Assembly (NCBI GenBank): GCA_003022655.1
Contig: PXSX01000345.1
Span: 1-10,865 of the forward strand
Reading direction: 5' to 3'
Origin: Bacteroidetes bacterium QH_1_64_81
Lineage (GTDB): Bacteria; Bacteroidota; Rhodothermia; Rhodothermales; Salinibacteraceae
Length of the DNA stretch: 10,865 nucleotides
Made by a program: the position numbers and the translations under genes. Position 1 is the first letter of the stretch. Every line of letters begins with the position of its first letter. Shown one piece after another: positions 7,081 to 10,865 of this stretch. The notes under the pieces are model-generated. The model was given only the letters and a program-made list of their open reading frames with translations. It made no database searches and had not been told where the DNA came from.

Positions 7081-7737
7081 TTACGCAGGGAGCCCGGCGA
7101 ATAAGACGAAGGGCTTCCCAAAAAACAGGGTCTCGCCCCCCACCACGACGAGCGCTGCCACGACCGGCACTCGGATGTTGTCGTTGACCGGAAGGGGAAG
7201 GAGCTCCACCACGGCCCCCATCAGGACGCCTGCGGCGGCCGGCCCGAAGGCGACCGTGGGAAAGCAGGCCATAATCGCGAGGCCCGTTGCCACGAAGGCC
7301 GCCGTCCCCTCGACCGTCGCCGACAGGGAGCCCCACGGGTGCCGGCCCAGCCGACGACCGACGACCGCCGCGGCCGCGTCCGCCAGCATGGTCATCGCCA
7401 GGACCGGGACCGCCACGCGGAGGGGAAACAGAAGCGCCATCAGCGCCGCACTGACCACCACGCAGGTGGCGCCGTTGAACCGGACGTCCGCATCCCCCTT
7501 GGGCAGCTCTTCCGCCCGCATGAGGGGACCAAAGATCCACCGAATTAGCGCGTCGAACGAAGTAGAGTGCGCCCGCACCACGTCGGCCGCCACGGCGACG
7601 AGCGCCATGGGGGCGAGGAGATAAAGCGCCAGGGGCATGCCGACCCACCACATGCCGAGCGGGAGCGACAGGGCCAGCAGGTGGAGGGCCTTGCGACCGA
7701 GTTCGCCGGTGTAGGGCAACGAAGACTGCGACGCCAC
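7081..7737 (-). CDS. SEC59/DGK1/VTE5-family CTP-dependent lipid kinase-like membrane protein
   Basis: Integral membrane protein of the dolichol kinase / diacylglycerol kinase (CTP) / phytol kinase group, 218 residues from GTG 7737. Family marks: GELGRKALHLLAL (11-23), LADAAAAVVGRRLGRHPWG (118-136) with Asp120, SATVEGTAAF (139-148) and PVNDNIRVP (183-191). About six hydrophobic segments fill the rest. An ATG at 7890 would add 51 residues, but that extension is not hydrophobic and has only about 58% GC at third positions, against about 90% after the GTG. It would also leave just 39 bases to the divergent gene, so I prefer the GTG. The lipid substrate cannot be read from sequence; such bacterial proteins are often annotated as phosphatidate cytidylyltransferase-like. 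It may form a lipid-related run with the lipase. Confidence 0.8.
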   Translation of the reverse strand: MASQSSLPYTGELGRKALHLLALSLPLGMWWVGMPLALYLLAPMALVAVAADVVRAHSTSFDALIRWIFGPLMRAEELPKGDADVRFNGATCVVVSAALMALLFPLRVAVPVLAMTMLADAAAAVVGRRLGRHPWGSLSATVEGTAAFVATGLAIMACFPTVAFGPAAAGVLMGAVVELLPLPVNDNIRVPVVAALVVVGGETLFFGKPFVLFAGLPA

Positions 7738-7929
7738 GAGCAGAGGAACGGATGAACAAAATGCGGGTCGAGGCTCCGAACCTTCCGGCGTAGAGATGGT
7801 TCGGCGATCCTTGAGGAAGACGTTCCCAGTCTGTCCGGCGAAGGAACCCGCCGGCACTGGACTGCTTTGCTCTCCTAGATTGCTGGCCATCCCCTCTCAC
7901 CCCTCGTCTCTCCCGAACATCTCGTACTC
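7738..7929. other. Divergent intergenic region
   Basis: This 192-base gap separates the minus-strand lipid-kinase-like gene from the plus-strand hydrolase and should hold both promoters. No clear -33/-7 pair is visible for either gene. A CATTTTGT on the minus strand resembles the hemE -7 box but lacks a TTG at the right distance. The last 39 bases before the plus-strand ATG are strongly C/T-rich. Confidence 0.4.
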
Positions 7930-8814
7930 ATGCGTCTCTCCATCGTGCTCCTTGCGCTTTTTGGGTTCGTTTTGCTGCTCGGTTGCGGCTCAGACGACGC
8001 TTCAGAAGCTGACCGCATGGCGGAAGAGCATGAGGGCGACACCCCCACGGCCACGGAGGCGGCTCGGGCTCCGGACAGTCCGGTGACCACCGAGACGGTC
8101 ACCTACACGGAGACTGCAGACGGCACCCTCGTGTCCGGCTATATCGCCGCGCCCGCCAATCCAGACTCCGTCCTGGAGGCCCGCGGCCAAGATCCGTCCG
8201 CGTCACAGCTGCCCGGCGTGGTAGTGATCCACGAGTGGTGGGGCCTCAACGACAACATTCGCACCGCCACCCGCCGCCTCGCGGGGCAGGGCTATCGGGC
8301 CCTCGCCGTGGACCTCTATCAGGGAAAAACCGCCAGCACATCCGACTCCGCTCAGGCCCTGATGCAACAAGCCATGGGCCGGAAAGAGCAGCTCGCCACC
8401 AATCTCCGGGACGCCCACGAATATCTCCGCTCCGAGGCGGGGGCCCCGCGTGTCGCGGTGATGGGCTGGTGCTTCGGGGGCGGTCGCACGTTTGGGGCCG
8501 TGGCGGCGGCGCCCGAACGGTATGACGCGGCGGTGGCTTACTACGGAAATCCGGAATCCGTGACGACGGACGTGCTCCGGCAGACCACGACGCCGCTCCT
8601 CGCTCATTTTGGTCGGGAGGACCAGGCCGTTTCGATTGAGACCGCCCGCACGTTCGAGTCGCGGTTCGAAGAGACTGAGGCGGACGGGGCGATTCACTAC
8701 TACGACGCCGGCCATGCCTTCGCCAATCCCTCGGGTGAGAGCTATGAGCCCGAGGCCGCCGAACAGGCATGGACCCGAACGACCGACTTCCTGGCGCAGC
8801 ATCTCTACCCGTAA
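7930..8814 (+). CDS. Dienelactone-hydrolase-family lipoprotein
   Basis: Alpha/beta hydrolase with a Cys nucleophile, 294 residues. It starts MRLSIVLLALFGFVLLLGC, a signal peptide with a lipobox (LLGC, lipidated Cys19), so it should be a membrane-anchored lipoprotein outside the cytoplasm. An acidic, Thr-rich spacer (20-60) follows. The hydrolase domain runs from about 60 to the end: VVVIHEWWGLND with Glu102, MGWCFGGG with nucleophile Cys181, FGREDQAVS with Asp231, and YDAGHAFAN with His262. This matches the Cys-Asp-His triad of dienelactone hydrolase. Classical members are cytosolic and act on chloroaromatic degradation intermediates; no such pathway genes are nearby, so the substrate is open. 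ATG 7930 is supported because the signal peptide begins there. hemE follows after 123 bases on the same strand. Confidence 0.93.
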   Translation: MRLSIVLLALFGFVLLLGCGSDDASEADRMAEEHEGDTPTATEAARAPDSPVTTETVTYTETADGTLVSGYIAAPANPDSVLEARGQDPSASQLPGVVVIHEWWGLNDNIRTATRRLAGQGYRALAVDLYQGKTASTSDSAQALMQQAMGRKEQLATNLRDAHEYLRSEAGAPRVAVMGWCFGGGRTFGAVAAAPERYDAAVAYYGNPESVTTDVLRQTTTPLLAHFGREDQAVSIETARTFESRFEETEADGAIHYYDAGHAFANPSGESYEPEAAEQAWTRTTDFLAQHLYP

Positions 8815-8856
8815 TTTGGTTGGGGGTTGAGCGCTGTGGGTTGTGCGGTTGGCATT
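8815..8856 (+). repeat. Degenerate 7-base periodic array after the hydrolase gene
   Basis: Six gapless heptamers follow the stop codon directly: TTTGGTT, GGGGGTT, GAGCGCT, GTGGGTT, GTGCGGT, TGGCATT. Each ends in T and most end in TT. It is G/T-rich on the coding strand, resembles the array at 2204-2245 in period and location after a stop, and overlaps the -33 element proposed for hemE. Confidence 0.45.
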
Positions 8857-8871
8857 GACCGTGTATTTTGT
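8841..8871 (+). promoter_or_regulatory. Candidate -33/-7 promoter for hemE
   Basis: TTG (8841-8843) is followed after exactly 20 bases by TATTTTGT (8864-8871), which resembles the Bacteroidota -7 box TAnnTTTG. The box ends 66 bases before the hemE ATG. The nearby TTGACC (8855-8860) is only three bases from the -7 box and cannot be its -35 partner. Confidence 0.4.
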
Positions 8872-8937
8872 GCGGGCAACCTGCACTCCCCAAACGAATC
8901 CCCGTCTCTCGTGTCGTTGAATCGAGTCAATGCCTGA

Positions 8938-10002
8938 ATGGGCTCCTTCCCGCCCCTGAAGAACGACCTCATTCTCCGCACCGCCCGCGGGGAGACCACC
9001 GACCGCACGCCCGTCTGGATGATGCGACAGGCCGGCCGCTATCTGCCCGAGTACCGGGCCGTTCGGGAGGAGCATAGCTTTTTTGAGGTTGTGGAGACCC
9101 CCGAGCTCGCGGCGGAGGTCACGATTCAGCCCGTGGAGCGCCTTCCGGTCGACGCAGCCATCCTGTTCTGTGACATCATGGTGGTGCCGGAAGCGATGGG
9201 GCTGACGGTAAAGATGGTGGCCGGGCAGGGGCCGACCTTTCCCCAGCCCTTGACCACGCCCGAGGAGATGGAGCGGCTCGTGGAGCCGGACGTGGACGCG
9301 GCCCTCGGGCACGTCTACGAGGCCCTCACGGTGACGCGGACGGAGCTGAACGGACGCGTCCCCCTCATCGGCTTTGCCGGGGCGCCGTGGACCCTGATGG
9401 CGTACATGGTGGAGGGAGGGGGGAGCAAGTCGTACCGGGCTGCGCGGCGGTGGCTCTATTGCTACCCCGAGGCCAGCAAGGCGCTCCTGCAGCGCACGAC
9501 CGACGTGATCGTCGAGTACCTCATCGGCCAGGTGGAGGCCGGGGCGCAGATGCTTCAGGTGTTCGACTCGTGGGCGGGCCTCCACAGCCCGGACACCTTC
9601 CGCACGTTCTGCCTTCCGTACCTGGAGGAGATTGCCGCGCGCGTCAAGAATGCCCACCCCGACGTGCCGCTGGTGGTTTTTGCCAAAGGGGCGCACCACG
9701 CGCTCGACGCACTCGCGGATACGGACTATGACGTCATTAGCCTCGACTGGACCATGGCCCCAGACACGGCCCGCGATGCGGTGGCCGATCGGGCCGTCCT
9801 GCAGGGCAATCTCGACCCGTGCGCGCTCTACGCGCCCCCGGAGGTTCTCCGCCGCGAGGTGCAGCGTATGCTCGCCGGCTTCGGGCCGCATCACCACATT
9901 GCGAACCTGGGTCACGGCATGCTCCCGGACCACGACCCCGAGCACGCCCGCGTGTTTGGGGAAGCGGTGCACGAGCACTCCGAATCCATGCGTACCGTTT
10001 GA
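8938..10002 (+). CDS. hemE: Uroporphyrinogen decarboxylase
   Basis: Cytoplasmic heme-pathway enzyme that removes the four acetate carboxyls of uroporphyrinogen III to give coproporphyrinogen III; cofactor-free TIM-barrel, 354 residues, normal length. Signature 1, WMMRQAGRYLPEYR (27-40), includes Arg30 and Arg34. AAILFCDIMV holds the essential Asp79, GFAGAPWTLMAYMVEG (145-160) is signature 2 with Tyr156, FDSWAG holds Ser211, and NLGHGMLPDHDPEHARVF holds His326. ATG 8938 puts NDLILRTARGE, the usual opening, eight residues in. A candidate promoter sits at 8841-8871. No other hem gene is beside it; its plus-strand neighbours are a lipoprotein hydrolase and an acyl-CoA dehydrogenase-like gene. After the stop, a G-rich stretch and a weak hairpin TCCCG/CGGGA (10056-10060/10065-10069) occur without a T-run. 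Confidence 0.98.
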   Translation: MGSFPPLKNDLILRTARGETTDRTPVWMMRQAGRYLPEYRAVREEHSFFEVVETPELAAEVTIQPVERLPVDAAILFCDIMVVPEAMGLTVKMVAGQGPTFPQPLTTPEEMERLVEPDVDAALGHVYEALTVTRTELNGRVPLIGFAGAPWTLMAYMVEGGGSKSYRAARRWLYCYPEASKALLQRTTDVIVEYLIGQVEAGAQMLQVFDSWAGLHSPDTFRTFCLPYLEEIAARVKNAHPDVPLVVFAKGAHHALDALADTDYDVISLDWTMAPDTARDAVADRAVLQGNLDPCALYAPPEVLRREVQRMLAGFGPHHHIANLGHGMLPDHDPEHARVFGEAVHEHSESMRTV

Positions 10003-10163
10003 GTGGAGAGCGTGGGAGAATGGGGGCCTGGGGGAGGGAAGTGAGCGACCGCATCTCCCGGTAACGGGACAACCCTCTCTGTCACGGAAGCCCTTCTAGA
10101 GACACACCGGTGCGACTTGCTGGCTCCGGAGGATCCTTCCTACGAACACCGGAACGCCTTCTC

Positions 10164-10209
10164 ACGTCCGAACGCCCACACGCACTCACGCCCATACGTC
10201 ATCACCGCC
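10164..10209 (+). repeat. 8-base periodic ACG array abutting a start codon
   Basis: Five gapless octamers, ACGTCCGA, ACGCCCAC, ACGCACTC, ACGCCCAT, ACGTCATC, then a partial ACCGCC, run exactly up to the ATG at 10210. Every full unit begins ACG. The first two units nearly match those at 6095-6110. The array forms the whole immediate leader of the downstream gene and leaves no room for a Shine-Dalgarno sequence. Confidence 0.55.
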
Positions 10210-10865
10210 ATGCTCGACACCTCCTCCCCGCACGTTCGTGCCGTCCTTCCGTTGCTCTACGTTGCGTGGGCGGACGGGGTGCTCGTCCCTTCCGAGGCCG
10301 ACACGATTCGCAGGCAGATTCAGGCACAGGACTGGATTGACGCCTCGACCCGCGAGGAGATCTGCGGCCACCTGGATCCGCAGTCGCCCCCGACGCCCAC
10401 GCAGTACTTCCGATGGATACGCGCCCTGAAAGAGGGAGCGGCCCAAACGTCGGTCACCACGCGGTGCTCACTCGCCGAGCTCGGCGTGTCGATCGCGGCG
10501 GGTGGGAGCGACGGGGCTGCTCTGCCGGAGCCGTCCCGGCGCGCCCTGGAGGACATCGAGGCCGCCCTCAACATTGATGGGGAGGAGGTCCTTAGCGACC
10601 TGCTCGGTGAGCGCCCGGAGCCGGAGCCACCCGCGGTCGAAGCGCCATTCGAGGTCGACGCCCTGACCGCCCTCCTTGACGGCACGCACGCTGACCTCCG
10701 CGAGCGCGTTCGCACGCTGCTCCAGGACCCGGTCTTCGGGTACCGGCCCGATCTCGACACCCCGGCCTATCGCGAGCAGGTGCTGCACTGGTGTGAACGG
10801 CTGGCCGAGCAGGGCCTCGGGGGCCTGGGATACCCCGAGGAGCACGGGGGAGACGGGGACATGGG
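10210..10865 (+). CDS. TerB-like domain fused to acyl-CoA dehydrogenase/oxidase, 3' end outside the window
   Basis: The frame is open from ATG 10210 to the edge, giving 218 residues. Residues about 8-130 look like an all-alpha TerB-type domain. They include YVAWADGVLVPSEADTIRRQI (metal-type Asp22 and Glu29) and a weaker second half ending ALEDIEAALNIDGEEV. A Pro/Glu linker follows (about 134-149). From about 150 the sequence LRERVRTLLQDPVFGY, then YREQVLHWCERLAEQGLGGLGYPEEHGGDGDM, matches the N-terminal helical domain of acyl-CoA dehydrogenases and oxidases (the LxxxGxxxLxYPxExGG element). The FAD-binding core and catalytic base lie beyond the window. The expected role is the first, flavin-dependent step of acyl-CoA beta-oxidation; what the TerB-like part adds is unknown. 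The acyl-CoA call is fairly sure; the TerB call rests on pattern only. Confidence 0.75.
   Translation, partial: MLDTSSPHVRAVLPLLYVAWADGVLVPSEADTIRRQIQAQDWIDASTREEICGHLDPQSPPTPTQYFRWIRALKEGAAQTSVTTRCSLAELGVSIAAGGSDGAALPEPSRRALEDIEAALNIDGEEVLSDLLGERPEPEPPAVEAPFEVDALTALLDGTHADLRERVRTLLQDPVFGYRPDLDTPAYREQVLHWCERLAEQGLGGLGYPEEHGGDGDM

Noticed and set aside
6767..7900. Minus-strand ORF of 377 codons over the lipid-kinase and lipase genes
   Set aside because: It lies in another frame of two recognised genes and its Arg/Gly-rich translation looks like a GC-rich shadow.
8855..8869. TTGACC and TATTTT as a sigma-70 -35/-10 pair
   Set aside because: They are only three bases apart, far short of the required 16-18.
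8203..9978. Minus-strand ORF of 591 codons across the hydrolase and hemE genes
   Set aside because: It is antisense to two clearly identified genes, is rich in Arg/His/Gly without known motifs, and results from high third-position GC.
1..10865. CRISPR arrays, insertion sequences, rRNA, defence or toxin genes
   Set aside because: No regularly spaced long repeats, transposase motifs, terminal repeats or RNA-gene consensus were seen on either strand.

Overview
The window is a GC-rich stretch of a bacterial chromosome. Its proteins are acidic (many Asp and Glu), its ORFs have very high GC at third codon positions, and none of the nine starts I examined has a purine-rich Shine-Dalgarno sequence. 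Two candidate promoters look like the Bacteroidota -33/-7 type. Together with the gene families this suggests a halophilic member of the Bacteroidota/Rhodothermota, most likely Salinibacter or a relative. That assignment is inference; no marker gene here settles it.

Left part, plus strand (1-2188): the 3' portion of a type I L-asparaginase (ansA) runs in from the left edge. It is followed by a thiamine-pyrophosphate enzyme resembling the alpha subunit of indolepyruvate:ferredoxin oxidoreductase. That second gene is split between two frames by an apparent one-base insertion near 1441.

Middle, minus strand (2273-7737): five genes point left. In transcription order they are a small SEC59/DGK1-type CTP-dependent lipid kinase, a soluble-looking family I lipase, an HD-domain phosphohydrolase (COG1078, SAMHD1-like), an ECF sigma factor, and tryptophanase (tnaA). 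tnaA converges on the thiamine enzyme. The gaps are 93, 84, about 376 and 124 bases, so lipase and HD are the pair most likely to share a transcript, and tnaA has its own candidate promoter.

Right part, plus strand (7930-10865): a dienelactone-hydrolase-family lipoprotein, then uroporphyrinogen decarboxylase (hemE). Last comes the start of a protein with an N-terminal TerB-like domain fused to an acyl-CoA dehydrogenase/oxidase; the right edge cuts it.

The genes are mostly housekeeping and catabolic: amino-acid breakdown (asparaginase, tryptophanase, possibly the 2-oxoacid enzyme), lipid and ester hydrolysis, and heme synthesis. I see no mobile element, CRISPR array, tRNA or rRNA. The least ordinary signals are the frameshifted IorA-like gene, the TerB/acyl-CoA fusion, and degenerate intergenic arrays with strict 7- or 8-base periodicity. 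In gene-sense orientation these arrays tend to be G-rich after stops and C-rich before starts.
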